Shown here in pieces: positions 32,784 to 41,167 of a stretch of 64,000 nucleotides of DNA. The DNA is from Acidovorax sp. HDW3. Its GTDB lineage: Bacteria > Pseudomonadota > Gammaproteobacteria > Burkholderiales > Burkholderiaceae_C. The first letter of the stretch is position 1; every line of letters begins with the position of its first letter. The position numbers and the translations under genes were made by a program. Location of the stretch: the NCBI RefSeq assembly GCF_011303755.1, contig NZ_CP049885.1, positions 2,586,001 to 2,650,000 of the forward strand, in the 5' to 3' direction. The notes under the pieces are model-generated. The model worked only from the letters and a program-made list of their open reading frames with translations, searched no databases and was not told the origin of the DNA.

Positions 32784-33376
32784 GCCGAACCTGCGGTCTT
32801 GCCGGTGATGGGGCAGCGCGGCCCCACGTCCAGCGCCGCCCAGCCCTCGGGCCCGAGCTGCTGCAGCGTGGCCATGTTGCGTTCGTAGATCATCTCGGCC
32901 TCGGGGAATGCCTCCACGGCCTGGTCGATGCTGTCCTCGCGCAGCAAGTGCAGCGTGGGGTACGGCGCGCGGTTGGTGGCGTTGGTGACGTCGTCCGGCG
33001 CCGTGCCTTCAAACTGGAACTGCGGGTGAAACGACGCCACCTGCAGGATGCCGCCCAGGTCGAGCACCTCCACCAGCTCGTCGGCGAGTTCGAGGAAGTC
33101 GTTGAAATCCAAAAAATCCTGCAGGCAGTGCGGCGCGATCAGCAGCGTGGTGTCGCGCTGGGCAGCGGGCGCCTCGGCCAGGGCTTCGAGCTCGCGCTCC
33201 AAATCTTGTAGCAGCTCGCGCGCGTCGGTGGCGACGCTGACGGCGTAATGGATCTGGCCCTTGGTGTGCACCCCCTTGGCAAAGGGGCACAGATTCAGGC
33301 CGATCACGGCCCGTTCGAGCCAGCGCACGGTGTCGTCGATGACGGTGGCGGGGGGGAAGGCGTCGGCAGAGGACAT
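32780..33376 (-). CDS. DUF1415 family protein
   Basis: A 198-residue member of the DUF1415 family, common in beta- and gammaproteobacteria and of unknown function. Conserved stretches are VIGLNLCPFAKGV near the N-terminus, with a cysteine-proline-phenylalanine motif, LLIAPHCLQDFLDFNDFL in the middle and VASFHPQFQFEGTAPDDVTN with NRAPYPTLHLLRE. The ATG at 33376 is preferred over a TTG 12 bases upstream. It is translationally coupled to the downstream methyltransferase gene. Confidence 0.87.
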   Translation of the reverse strand: MSSADAFPPATVIDDTVRWLERAVIGLNLCPFAKGVHTKGQIHYAVSVATDARELLQDLERELEALAEAPAAQRDTTLLIAPHCLQDFLDFNDFLELADELVEVLDLGGILQVASFHPQFQFEGTAPDDVTNATNRAPYPTLHLLREDSIDQAVEAFPEAEMIYERNMATLQQLGPEGWAALDVGPRCPITGKTAGSA

Positions 33377-33390
33377 GGCGGCCTGCAATG

Positions 33391-33422
33391 AAGAAAAAAG
33401 GGGGCGATTTTAAATCGCCCCC
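33391..33422 (-). terminator. Rho-independent terminator after ackA
   Basis: On the minus strand a 9-bp stem GGGGGCGAT/ATCGCCCCC (33414-33422 with 33400-33408; the repeat can be extended to 11 bp) is followed by CTTTTTTCTT. It lies 32 bp after the ackA stop and should end the PHA/acetate operon transcript. Confidence 0.85.
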
Positions 33423-33454
33423 TGCCACAGCACGATGACCGCGCTACCGCAGCG

Positions 33455-34645
33455 TTACAGCAGCGCCGCCGCCTCGCGCGCGGCCACACGGCCCTCGTCG
33501 GTGGGGATGACCCAGACTTCGATGCGGCTGTCGGGCGCGTGCACCGCCCAGGCGGCCTTGCCGTCGGCCTGGCGGTTGCGCTCGGCGTCGATGCGCAGGC
33601 CCGTCCAGGCCAGGCGCTCGCACACCTGCTGGCGCAGCACGGCGTCGTTCTCGCCGATGCCACCGCTGAAGGCGAGCAGGTCCAGGCCATCGAGGCAGGC
33701 GGTCAGCGCCCCGGTTTCGCGCACCACGCGGTGCGTGAACTGGTCGATGGCGCGCTGCGCGCTGGCGCTGCCGGCCTGGGCCTCAGTGCGCAGGCGGCGC
33801 ATGTCGGCGCTGATGCCCGAGACGCCGAGCAGGCCCGATTGCTTGTACAGCAGCTTTTCGATGCGCGCGTGGTCCCAGCCCTGCTCCATCAGGTACAGCA
33901 GCACACCGGCGTCCAATGCGCCGCTGCGCGTGCCCATCATCAGGCCGTCGAGGGCAGAAAAGCCCATGGTGGTGGCCACGCTGACGCCGTCGCGCGCGGC
34001 GCACAGGCTGGCGCCGTTGCCCAGGTGCGCCATGACGACGCGCCCGCGCCCGCGCAGGGTCTGCTCCTGCAGCACCGACATGATGTACTGGTACGACAGG
34101 CCGTGAAAGCCGTAGCGGCGCACGCCCTGGGCGCGCAGCTCCTGCGGCAGGGCGAAGGCGTAATCGACCTCCGGCATGTGGGCGTGGAACGCCGTATCGA
34201 AGCAGGCCACCTGCGGCACCTGCGGCATGGCGGCGCGAAAGCGGCGTATGCCTTCGAGGTTGTGCGGCTGGTGCAGCGGCGCCAGGGAGTTGAAGCGCGC
34301 CAGGCGTTCGAGCACCCCCTCATCGACGCACACGCTGGCGTTGAACTCGCCGCCACCGTGCACCACGCGGTGCGCCACGGCGGCGATGCGCTGCGCCCCG
34401 CCTTGCTGCAACACGAGCTGCTGCAGGCGTTCAAGTGCTACCAAAAAAGGAGCTTGTCCCGCTGACACAGCAAGGGTTTGCGTGCATTTTTCGCCCTGAA
34501 CCTTCCAGTCCATGGCGGGGCTGCCGCCAGGCTCCAGGCCCTGGATACAGCCCGAGAGCACGTGCGGCTGCACCTGACCGCCGAGCAGCGGGTGCAGCGA
34601 GAACTTGAGCGAGGACGAGCCCGCGTTGACGGCAAGGATGGCCAT
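33455..34645 (-). CDS. ackA: AckA, acetate kinase
   Basis: A 396-residue acetokinase that interconverts acetyl phosphate plus ADP with acetate plus ATP. The ASKHA-fold motifs are LAVNAGSSSLKFSL at the N-terminus, VAHRVVHGG, RRYGFHGLSYQYI, VMAHLGNGASLCA and LAFSGGIGEN. It lies 21 bp after the MaoC-Pta fusion gene; together they form the acetyl- or butyryl-phosphate route. A degenerate repeat-like stretch lies in its 5' third (34436-34492). Confidence 0.95.
   Translation of the reverse strand: MAILAVNAGSSSLKFSLHPLLGGQVQPHVLSGCIQGLEPGGSPAMDWKVQGEKCTQTLAVSAGQAPFLVALERLQQLVLQQGGAQRIAAVAHRVVHGGGEFNASVCVDEGVLERLARFNSLAPLHQPHNLEGIRRFRAAMPQVPQVACFDTAFHAHMPEVDYAFALPQELRAQGVRRYGFHGLSYQYIMSVLQEQTLRGRGRVVMAHLGNGASLCAARDGVSVATTMGFSALDGLMMGTRSGALDAGVLLYLMEQGWDHARIEKLLYKQSGLLGVSGISADMRRLRTEAQAGSASAQRAIDQFTHRVVRETGALTACLDGLDLLAFSGGIGENDAVLRQQVCERLAWTGLRIDAERNRQADGKAAWAVHAPDSRIEVWVIPTDEGRVAAREAAALL
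34436..34492 (+). repeat. Possible degenerate copy of the dispersed repeat inside ackA
   Basis: GGAGCTTGTCCCGCTGACAC, then AGCAAGGGTTTGCGTGCATTTTT, can be aligned with the family consensus but the palindrome is largely lost. It is translated as part of AckA around residues 52-70. Confidence 0.35.
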
Positions 34646-34666
34646 GTGTATCTGCCCTCCTGCGCC

Positions 34667-36115
34667 TTAGCCGCGCTTCCAGGCGTTGGCCTGGGCCTTC
34701 TGGCGCAGGTCGTGCGCCACCAGCACGGCGAGCACGGCCGAGGCCACGCGCGCCATCGGGCCGTCGGCGCGGCTGGTCAGGGCAATGGGCACGCGCGCGC
34801 CCAGCACCAGGCCGGAGCCGCTGGCGCCCGCCAGGTATTCGAGCTGCTTGGCCACCATGTTGCCGCTCTCCAGGTCGGGCACGGCCAGGATGTCGGCGTC
34901 GCCCGCGACCTGCGAAGCAATGCCCTTGATGCGCACCGCATCCATGGAGATGGCGTTGTCGAACGCCAGCGGGCCGTCGAGCAGGCCCCCCGTGATCTGA
35001 CCGCGATCGGCCATCTTGCACAGGGCGGCGGCGTCCAGCGTCGAGGGGATGCTGGGGGTCACCGTCTCGACCGCCGACAAGATCGCGACCTTGGGCTGCG
35101 CCGTGCCGAGCACGCGGGCGAAATCGATGGCGTTTTGCACGATATCGACCTTCTCGGCCAGCGTCGGCGCGATGTTGATGGCCGCATCGGTGATGAGCAA
35201 CGGCTTGGCGTACAGCGGCACGTCGAAGCGGAACACGTGCGACAGGCGCCGCCCGGTGCGCAGCGCCGGCTGCGCCAGCACGGCCTTGAGCAGCTCGTCG
35301 GTGTGCAAGCTGCCCTTCATGACGATGTCCACCTCCTGGCGCGCCGCCATTTCTGCCGCCACTTGGGCGGCGGCGTGGCTGTGTTCGACAGCGATGATCT
35401 CGGCACCATCGAGGTTGATGTTGGCCTCGTCGGCCACGCGGCGGATGCGCCCCTCGGGGCCGATCAGCACGGGCTTGATCAGGCCGTGGCTGGCCGCATC
35501 CATGGCGCCGCTGAGCGAGCCGGCGTCGCAGGGGTGCACCACGGCGCAGCGCATCACGGGCAGGCCCTGCACCTTGTCGAGCAGGGCGTTGAAACGCGCC
35601 TCGGGGTCGAACAGTTGCAGCTGCGGCGCGTGGATGACTGGCACGCGCACTTTTTGCGTCGGCGGCATCAGGTTGGCGTCGCCCTTGAGCACCACCTCGC
35701 CCTGTTGGTTGCTCACCTGGCAGTCCATGCGCACGCGCTTTCTCTCGTCGTTCTTCTCTGCCACCGTGGCGACCACGGTCAGGGTGTCGCCCACGCGCAC
35801 GGGCTTGGTGAACTTGAGTTCCTGGCCCAAATAAATGGTGCCGGGGCCAGGGAACTGGGTGCCAAACAGGGCCGAGATCAGCGCCGCGCCCAACATGCCG
35901 TGCGCAATGACGCCATGGAACATGGTGGCGTCGGCGTATTCGGCGTTCAAGTGTGCGGGGTTGATGTCGCCCGAGACGGCGGCAAAGGCGTGAATGTCTT
36001 CGAGTGTGATGGTGCGCACCAGGCGCGCGCTCTGGCCGACGCTCAACTCCTCGTAGGTCACGTTTTCCATCCACAGGGCGTCGTTGGCGTTGCTATTGCT
36101 GCTGTTGCTGTTCAT
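34667..36115 (-). CDS. MaoC hydratase-phosphate acetyl/butyryltransferase fusion protein
   Basis: A 482-residue two-domain protein. Residues about 16-150 form a MaoC-like (R)-enoyl-CoA hydratase domain with the catalytic dyad D50 and H55 in FAAVSGDINPAHLN. Residues about 165-480 form a phosphate acetyl/butyryltransferase domain (PLLITDAAINIAPTLAEKV, VPDLESGNMVAKQLEYL, DGPMARVASAVLA). The predicted reactions are hydration of enoyl-CoA to (R)-3-hydroxyacyl-CoA, a PHA precursor, and transfer of an acyl group to phosphate for AckA. The start at 36115 (MNSNSS) avoids an implausible leader. It lies between fabI and ackA in a PHA-centred operon. Confidence 0.9.
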   Translation of the reverse strand: MNSNSSNSNANDALWMENVTYEELSVGQSARLVRTITLEDIHAFAAVSGDINPAHLNAEYADATMFHGVIAHGMLGAALISALFGTQFPGPGTIYLGQELKFTKPVRVGDTLTVVATVAEKNDERKRVRMDCQVSNQQGEVVLKGDANLMPPTQKVRVPVIHAPQLQLFDPEARFNALLDKVQGLPVMRCAVVHPCDAGSLSGAMDAASHGLIKPVLIGPEGRIRRVADEANINLDGAEIIAVEHSHAAAQVAAEMAARQEVDIVMKGSLHTDELLKAVLAQPALRTGRRLSHVFRFDVPLYAKPLLITDAAINIAPTLAEKVDIVQNAIDFARVLGTAQPKVAILSAVETVTPSIPSTLDAAALCKMADRGQITGGLLDGPLAFDNAISMDAVRIKGIASQVAGDADILAVPDLESGNMVAKQLEYLAGASGSGLVLGARVPIALTSRADGPMARVASAVLAVLVAHDLRQKAQANAWKRG

Positions 36116-36170
36116 AGGCTCCAGGCTCCACAAAGAAGGACAAAAAAAGAAGACGACAGAAAAAAGGGGG

Positions 36171-36944
36171 TCAATCCATGGCGTGCACGCCGGCATCGAC
36201 GTAGATCGTCTGCCCGGTCATGCCGCTGGCGGCGTCCATGCACAAGAAGGCGCTCAGCTGCGCGATCTCGTCGAGCGTGACCAGGCGCTGCAGCGGCGCC
36301 TTGGCCTCGGCCGTGGCCATGAGGTTGTCAAAGTGCGCAATGCCCGAGGCCGCACGCGTGAGGATGGGGCCGGGCGAGACGGCGTGCACGCGGATGCTCT
36401 TGCCGCCGAGTTCGAGCGACATGTAGCGCACGGTCGATTCCAGCGCCGCCTTCACCGGCCCCATCAGGCCGTAGTGCGGCACGACCTCGCCCGAGCCCAG
36501 ATAGGTCATGGCCAGCATGGCGCCGCCGCCTTGCATGTGCGGTGCGCACAGCTTTCCCAGTTCGGCAAAGCTGTGGCACGAGACGCTGACGGCGCGCGCA
36601 AAGCCTTCGCGCGAGCTGTCGATGACGTCGCCGTGCAAGTCCGCCAGCGGCGCCCAGGCGATGGAGTGGATGACGAAGTCGAGCCGGCCCATTTTTTGTA
36701 CCGCGCGATCGACCACGGCCTGCAGCTGGCCCTCCTGCTCCACGTCGCATTCGAGCAGCTCGATATCGAGCGGCGCGGTGTGCGGCTCAACGAACTTGCG
36801 CGCTTTTTCATTCAGGCAGGTGGCCACCACCTGCGCACCCAGGGCGCGCATCAGGCGCGCGCAGCCAAAGGCGATGCTGTTGTCGTTGGCGATGCCCAGG
36901 ATCAGGCCCTTTTTGCCGGCCAGGCTGAACAAGGTGTTGCTCAT
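36171..36944 (-). CDS. fabI: FabI-type enoyl-[acyl carrier protein] reductase
   Basis: A 257-residue short-chain dehydrogenase of the FabI class, which reduces enoyl-ACP with NADH or NADPH. The cofactor site is GLILGIANDNSIAFGCA (not the usual G-x-x-x-G-x-G of other SDRs), and the active site has Y148, Y158 and K165 (Y-x6-K), as in E. coli FabI. The ATG at 36944 is preceded by GGAGGGG and is preferred to an upstream TTG. Its place between the PHA synthase and the MaoC-Pta fusion suggests a second, PHA-linked FabI or the main one in an unusual setting; this cannot be decided here. Confidence 0.88.
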   Translation of the reverse strand: MSNTLFSLAGKKGLILGIANDNSIAFGCARLMRALGAQVVATCLNEKARKFVEPHTAPLDIELLECDVEQEGQLQAVVDRAVQKMGRLDFVIHSIAWAPLADLHGDVIDSSREGFARAVSVSCHSFAELGKLCAPHMQGGGAMLAMTYLGSGEVVPHYGLMGPVKAALESTVRYMSLELGGKSIRVHAVSPGPILTRAASGIAHFDNLMATAEAKAPLQRLVTLDEIAQLSAFLCMDAASGMTGQTIYVDAGVHAMD

Positions 36945-36965
36945 GGAATTCCCCTCCAAAAAGAT

Positions 36966-37412
36966 TCAGTCGTCGATACCGTCGAACAGCGGGCGCAGGT
37001 CCATGCCCGGCGCCTGCGCGTCGTAGCCCTTGGCCAGCAGCCGGTCGTTGGCGGTGTGCAAGATGTCACAGGCCGCCGCTGCGCCCACGCGGTCGCTGTG
37101 TGCCATGCGCGCCACAACGTCGTAGCGCAGCACCAGCAGCGCGCGCAGCTCGACGCGCATCCGCGCCTCGCGCGTGCCGGCCTTGGCGCCGCTGCAGTTG
37201 GCGTCACATTCGAGCGCCTGCTGGATGTCGGCCGCGCTGTGCAGCGGGATGTCGAGCGTGCGCGCCAAAAAGGCAATGCGCGCGCTCACGGCCTCAAAGC
37301 CATTGAGGATGCGGTTCAAGCGCCGCTGTGTGATGGCGCGGCTGGCGCTGTCTTGCGCAGAGGCGGCCGTGGTGGCGTCGGTCTTGGCGTTGGTGGTGGC
37401 GTTAGTCGGCAT
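36966..37412 (-). CDS. Uncharacterised 148-residue protein between phaC and fabI
   Basis: A protein not recognised. The first 25 residues are rich in Ala, Thr and Asp (low complexity); the rest is predicted helical and hydrophilic, with no signal peptide or membrane segment (ITQRRLNRILNGFEAVSARIA, REARMRVELRALLVLRYDVVA). Its start overlaps the phaC stop by 11 nt, so it is translated with the PHA synthase. A role at the PHA granule or as a phaC accessory protein is possible by context only. Confidence 0.7.
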   Translation of the reverse strand: MPTNATTNAKTDATTAASAQDSASRAITQRRLNRILNGFEAVSARIAFLARTLDIPLHSAADIQQALECDANCSGAKAGTREARMRVELRALLVLRYDVVARMAHSDRVGAAAACDILHTANDRLLAKGYDAQAPGMDLRPLFDGIDD

Positions 37413-39213
37413 AGCGTGTCATGACGTAGGTTCCGGGGGCGTCGCAGATCACATGCTCAACCGGGATGGGTTGGGCCGGCACCGGCTTGCCCGAGCGCGC
37501 GGCGACCCAGGCGTGCATCGCCTCCCACCACGAGCCTTGCACCACCGGGGCGCTTTCCTTCCACTCCTCGGGGTCGATCCAGCCGCTGTTGTCCTCCACA
37601 CTGTTGACCTGGTAACTGCGCCGAGGGCGGCCGGGCTCGCTGATGATGCCGGCGTTGTGCCCGCCTTCGCACAGGATGAAGGTGACGTGGGTGTCGGTCT
37701 GCAGATGAATTTTGTACACCGACTTCCAGGGCGAGACATGGTCCTTGGTCGTGCCCACCACCAACATCGGCGCCTGGATGTCCTTGAGCGCCACGGTGGC
37801 GCCGGCCACGCGGTACTGGCCCGAGGCCAGGGCGTTGCGCAGGAACAGCGAATCGAGGTATTCCGAATGCATACGCGCAGGCAGGCGCGTGGTATCGGCA
37901 TTCCAGCTCATGAGGTCGAAGTTCGGATCGTCCTCGCCCATCAGGTAGCGGCGCGTATTGCGCCCCCACAGCAGGCCACGCGAGGCCAGGAAGACGAAAG
38001 AGCCGCCCATTTGCTTGCCCGAGAGGTAGCCGCGCTGGTTCATGCTCTGGCGCAGCACGGCGAGCTGCGCTTCATCGATGAACACGCCCAGCTCGCCGGG
38101 CTCGGCAAAGTCGGTCTGCGCCGCCAGCAGCATGACCGAGGCCAGCTCGGGCATGTCGGATGGAATCATGGCCTGCTCGGCCGCCGTGCGCGGCTGGTCT
38201 TTCTTGCGCTGCAGACGCCCGAGAACGGCAGCGACGATGGCCAGGAAAGTGCCGCCCAGGCAGTAGCCCATGGCATGCACGCGCGGCGCGCCGCTGCGCG
38301 CCTTGACGGCCGCCAGCGCCTCCATCACGCCCAGGCGCAGGTAGTCCTGCATCCCCAGATCGCGGTCCTCGGCGTCAGGGTTGCGCCAGGAAACGATGAA
38401 CACCGTATGCCCCTGGTCCACCAGGTACTTGACCATGGAGTTGTGCGACGACAAGTCCAGGATGTAGTACTTCATGATGCACGACGGCACGATCAAAATC
38501 GGCTCGGGCTGCACCTTGGGCGTGCTCGGACTGTACTGAATGAGCTCGATCAGGGCATTGCGAAACACCACCTTGCCCGGCGTCACGGCCACGTCCTGGC
38601 CCACGGCGTAGGGCAACGGCTCCAGCGCCTCGGCGGGCGTGTCGGGGTTGGCCGTGAGCTGATCGAGAAAGTCCTGCTGGAAAAATTTAAAACCCTCCTG
38701 CAGCGATTTACCCTGGGTTTCGCGCGCCAGGCGCAGCACCTCGGGGTTGCTCCAGGCCCAGTTCGAGGGCGAGAGCGCATCGAGCGCCTGGCCAGCAAAA
38801 AAACTCACCATGTGCAGGTGGTGCTGCGAGACGCCACCGTCTTGCTGCACGGCCTCGCGCCACCAGGCATCGGTGGCCTTGAAGTTTTCTTTCAGGGCGT
38901 TGAATGGCCATTGGCGCCAGGCCGGATCGGCAAAGCGCGCATCCTTCTCGGGCACCTGCTCATCGGGCGCCACGCCGGTATTGCGCCAGGCCTGCAGCGC
39001 CAGCTCCAACGCACGCTGCGCCAGCACGCTCTGGCGCCCCGGTGCTGCCAAGAGGTGCAAAGCCCAGTCCACCTGCGCCAATGCCAGGGCGATGGGCGAG
39101 AGGCCATTGTTGTAACGTGCCGCCTTGGCCTGCACACTCGCATCAAGCTCCCGGGCGCGAGCGCGCAAGCGCTCCTGGGGGTGTTCTGCACTCAAAGGTT
39201 TCTCTACCGCCAT
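37402..39213 (-). CDS. phaC: PHA synthase (class I-like PhaC)
   Basis: A 603-residue polyhydroxyalkanoate synthase of alpha/beta-hydrolase fold. The lipase-like box is GYCLGG with catalytic cysteine C318; the other triad residues are expected in VGTTKDHVSPW (Asp) and CEGGHNAGII (His). Also typical are PSCIMKYYILDLSSHNSMVKYL and the C-terminal PGTYVMTRY. The start at 39213 has AAGGAG upstream. It polymerises 3-hydroxyacyl-CoA into storage polyester on granules. Length fits class I; several segments differ from the best-known phaCAB-linked enzymes, so it may be a second synthase. No phaA or phaB is nearby. Confidence 0.92.
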   Translation of the reverse strand: MAVEKPLSAEHPQERLRARARELDASVQAKAARYNNGLSPIALALAQVDWALHLLAAPGRQSVLAQRALELALQAWRNTGVAPDEQVPEKDARFADPAWRQWPFNALKENFKATDAWWREAVQQDGGVSQHHLHMVSFFAGQALDALSPSNWAWSNPEVLRLARETQGKSLQEGFKFFQQDFLDQLTANPDTPAEALEPLPYAVGQDVAVTPGKVVFRNALIELIQYSPSTPKVQPEPILIVPSCIMKYYILDLSSHNSMVKYLVDQGHTVFIVSWRNPDAEDRDLGMQDYLRLGVMEALAAVKARSGAPRVHAMGYCLGGTFLAIVAAVLGRLQRKKDQPRTAAEQAMIPSDMPELASVMLLAAQTDFAEPGELGVFIDEAQLAVLRQSMNQRGYLSGKQMGGSFVFLASRGLLWGRNTRRYLMGEDDPNFDLMSWNADTTRLPARMHSEYLDSLFLRNALASGQYRVAGATVALKDIQAPMLVVGTTKDHVSPWKSVYKIHLQTDTHVTFILCEGGHNAGIISEPGRPRRSYQVNSVEDNSGWIDPEEWKESAPVVQGSWWEAMHAWVAARSGKPVPAQPIPVEHVICDAPGTYVMTRYAD

Positions 39214-39511
39214 CGCCAGCTCCTTGGTGTAAAAACAACAACTTACGCCATTGTGATGACATCCATCAAGAACTGTCTTGATAAATGTCACCATAGACTC
39301 AGTCCTTCAATCCGCTACGCGCCCCGCCACTTTGCCAGCCTTCTGACCGAAGATGGCATCGGCTTGTCAGTTCGGCGTGCGCCAAGTGCGCAACAATTGT
39401 TGAACCCGGTTGCATTGTGCATTGCAACAAAAAGGATTGGAACAGCCCCTGCCCCTGCCTGTTCGTTTGTCTGAGCATCTCAGTCCACTACCACCCAGGA
39501 GCCTGTGTTTC
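39214..39511. promoter_or_regulatory. 298-bp divergent region between phaC and the chemoreceptor gene
   Basis: No gene was seen. It contains several inverted repeats: ATCAAGA/TCTTGAT (39265-39271 and 39276-39282), the perfect palindrome CAACAATTGTTG (39391-39402), and GTTGCA/TGCAAC (39409-39414 and 39423-39428) within TTGTGCATTGCAACAA. These are probable regulator sites for phaC or the chemoreceptor gene; no clear -35/-10 pair could be assigned. Confidence 0.5.
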
Positions 39512-41125
39512 ATGTCCCCCCTCTGGCAGCGCCTGCGCATTACCCAGCGCTTTGTTTTCATTCTGTGCACCTTTGCGCTCTCGGTACTGGCCATTGGCGG
39601 CACCGGGCTGTGGGGCTTGCACGCAGCGCGCAGCAGCATCAAAACCCTGCACGACGAAGCCATGGCGCGCGCCGTGCTCAGCAGCGTCGCCATCGACCAC
39701 ACGCTGCAGACGCGGCTGCAAGTGCTGCTGGCCTTCCAGCACGCGCCAGGCGGGGCGCTGGCCAGCATCCACGAACACCCGGTGGCGCAGCACCTGGATG
39801 CCATCCGCGCCAACCAGGCCGAAGCGCTGCAGACGCACCAGCGCATCGAGCACAACCTGAACGCACCGGCCGAGCGGGCACTGTTTGACGCGGCCATGGC
39901 GGCGCGCGCGCCCTGGCGGGCGCAGGTGGAAAAAGCCGCGCAAGCGATCGAGGCCAATGACTACAGCCCCGCCGCCATGGCCGCCTTCCTGGCCGCCGGG
40001 CGCCAAGAGGGCGAGGCCCTGACGGGCGCCTTCACGCAGCTGCGCCAGTACCAGGTCGAACGCGCCAACGCCGCCTACCAAGAGGCCCAGGCGCACTACG
40101 AGCGCGCCCTGTGGGTGCTGGCTTTGGCGGCGCTGCTGCTGATCGCGCCCTCGGCGCTGCTGGCGCTGGCGCTGCTCGCACGCTTGCGCGGGGGCTTTGC
40201 CAGCGCCGACAAGGCCAGCTCCGAGGTGGCTGCGCGCAACCTCACCCACGCGGTGGCGCACCCCGGCAGCGACGAGATTGCCGCCCTGCTCGGCCAGATG
40301 GAGACCATGCGCCGCAGCCTGGCGCAAACCGTGGGCCAGGTCCGAGATGGTGCGGCGCAAATTGCCGGCGCCTCGCAGCAGGTGGCCGCAGGTTCACTCG
40401 ACCTGTCGGCGCGCACCGAGCAGCAGGCGAGCGCGCTGGAGCAAACCGCGTCGGCCACCGAGCAACTCTCGGGCACGGTGCAGCAAAACGCCGACAGCGC
40501 CACCCAGGCCAACGAGCTGGCCGCCGCTGCCAAAAGCGAGGCGCTGCGCGGCGGCGCGGTGGTGACGCAGATGGTGGACACCATGGCCGCCATCAACCAG
40601 TCGGCGGCGCGCATCGTGGACATCATCGGCGTCATCGACGGCATTGCGTTTCAGACCAACATCCTGGCGCTCAACGCCGCCGTCGAGGCGGCGCGCGCGG
40701 GCGAGCAGGGCCGGGGCTTTGCCGTGGTGGCCGGCGAGGTGCGCAATCTGGCGCAGCGCAGCGCCGAGGCCGCGCGCGAGGTCAAAACCCTCATTGGCGA
40801 CGCCGTCACCAAGGCCCAGGCCGGCAACGCCCAGGCGGCGCAGGCCGGCGGCGCCATGCAGGCCATCCAGGGCGGCATCGAGCGCGTGGCCGGCATCGTC
40901 GATGAAATCGCCCTCGCCAGCCGCGAGCAGGCCACAGGGTTGGCGCAGATCAACCAGGCTGTGGCCCACCTCGACGGTGTGACGCAGCAAAATGCCGCCT
41001 TGGTCGAAGAAACCTCCGCCGCCGCCAGCGCCTTGCAGCAGCAAGCGCAGGCCATGGCCGTGCTGATGTCCAGCTTCACGCTCCCGCAGCAAGAGCAAAA
41101 TCAGGCTCCAAGGCTTACCAGGTAA
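39512..41125 (+). CDS. Methyl-accepting chemotaxis protein
   Basis: A 537-residue chemoreceptor: cytoplasmic N-terminus, first membrane helix (about 14-36), a helical periplasmic sensor domain (about 37-197), second membrane helix (about 199-225), then a HAMP-like linker and a long coiled-coil signalling domain. The hairpin tip [20 protein letters not shown], then [17 protein letters not shown] (about 376-415) is the conserved kinase-contact region. No C-terminal NWETF-type pentapeptide is present. The last codons and stop lie in a copy of the dispersed repeat. The start at 39512 is chosen because it begins a normal membrane anchor. The ligand is unknown. Confidence 0.94.
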   Translation: MSPLWQRLRITQRFVFILCTFALSVLAIGGTGLWGLHAARSSIKTLHDEAMARAVLSSVAIDHTLQTRLQVLLAFQHAPGGALASIHEHPVAQHLDAIRANQAEALQTHQRIEHNLNAPAERALFDAAMAARAPWRAQVEKAAQAIEANDYSPAAMAAFLAAGRQEGEALTGAFTQLRQYQVERANAAYQEAQAHYERALWVLALAALLLIAPSALLALALLARLRGGFASADKASSEVAARNLTHAVAHPGSDEIAALLGQMETMRRSLAQTVGQVRDGAAQIAGASQQVAAGSLDLSARTEQQASALEQTASATEQLSGTVQQNADSATQANELAAAAKSEALRGGAVVTQMVDTMAAINQSAARIVDIIGVIDGIAFQTNILALNAAVEAARAGEQGRGFAVVAGEVRNLAQRSAEAAREVKTLIGDAVTKAQAGNAQAAQAGGAMQAIQGGIERVAGIVDEIALASREQATGLAQINQAVAHLDGVTQQNAALVEETSAAASALQQQAQAMAVLMSSFTLPQQEQNQAPRLTR

Positions 41126-41152
41126 GCGCTAACAGCTATTATTTTTATAGTA
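41098..41152 (-). repeat. Dispersed palindromic repeat, copy 7 (chemoreceptor 3' end)
   Basis: The minus strand reads AATAATAGCTGTTAGCGCTT, then ACCTGGTAAGCCTTGGAGCC. It spans the chemoreceptor stop codon (41123-41125) and most of the gap to the next gene, and encodes the final residues APRLTR. Confidence 0.8.
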
Positions 41153-41167
41153 CCAGGGACCCACGCC

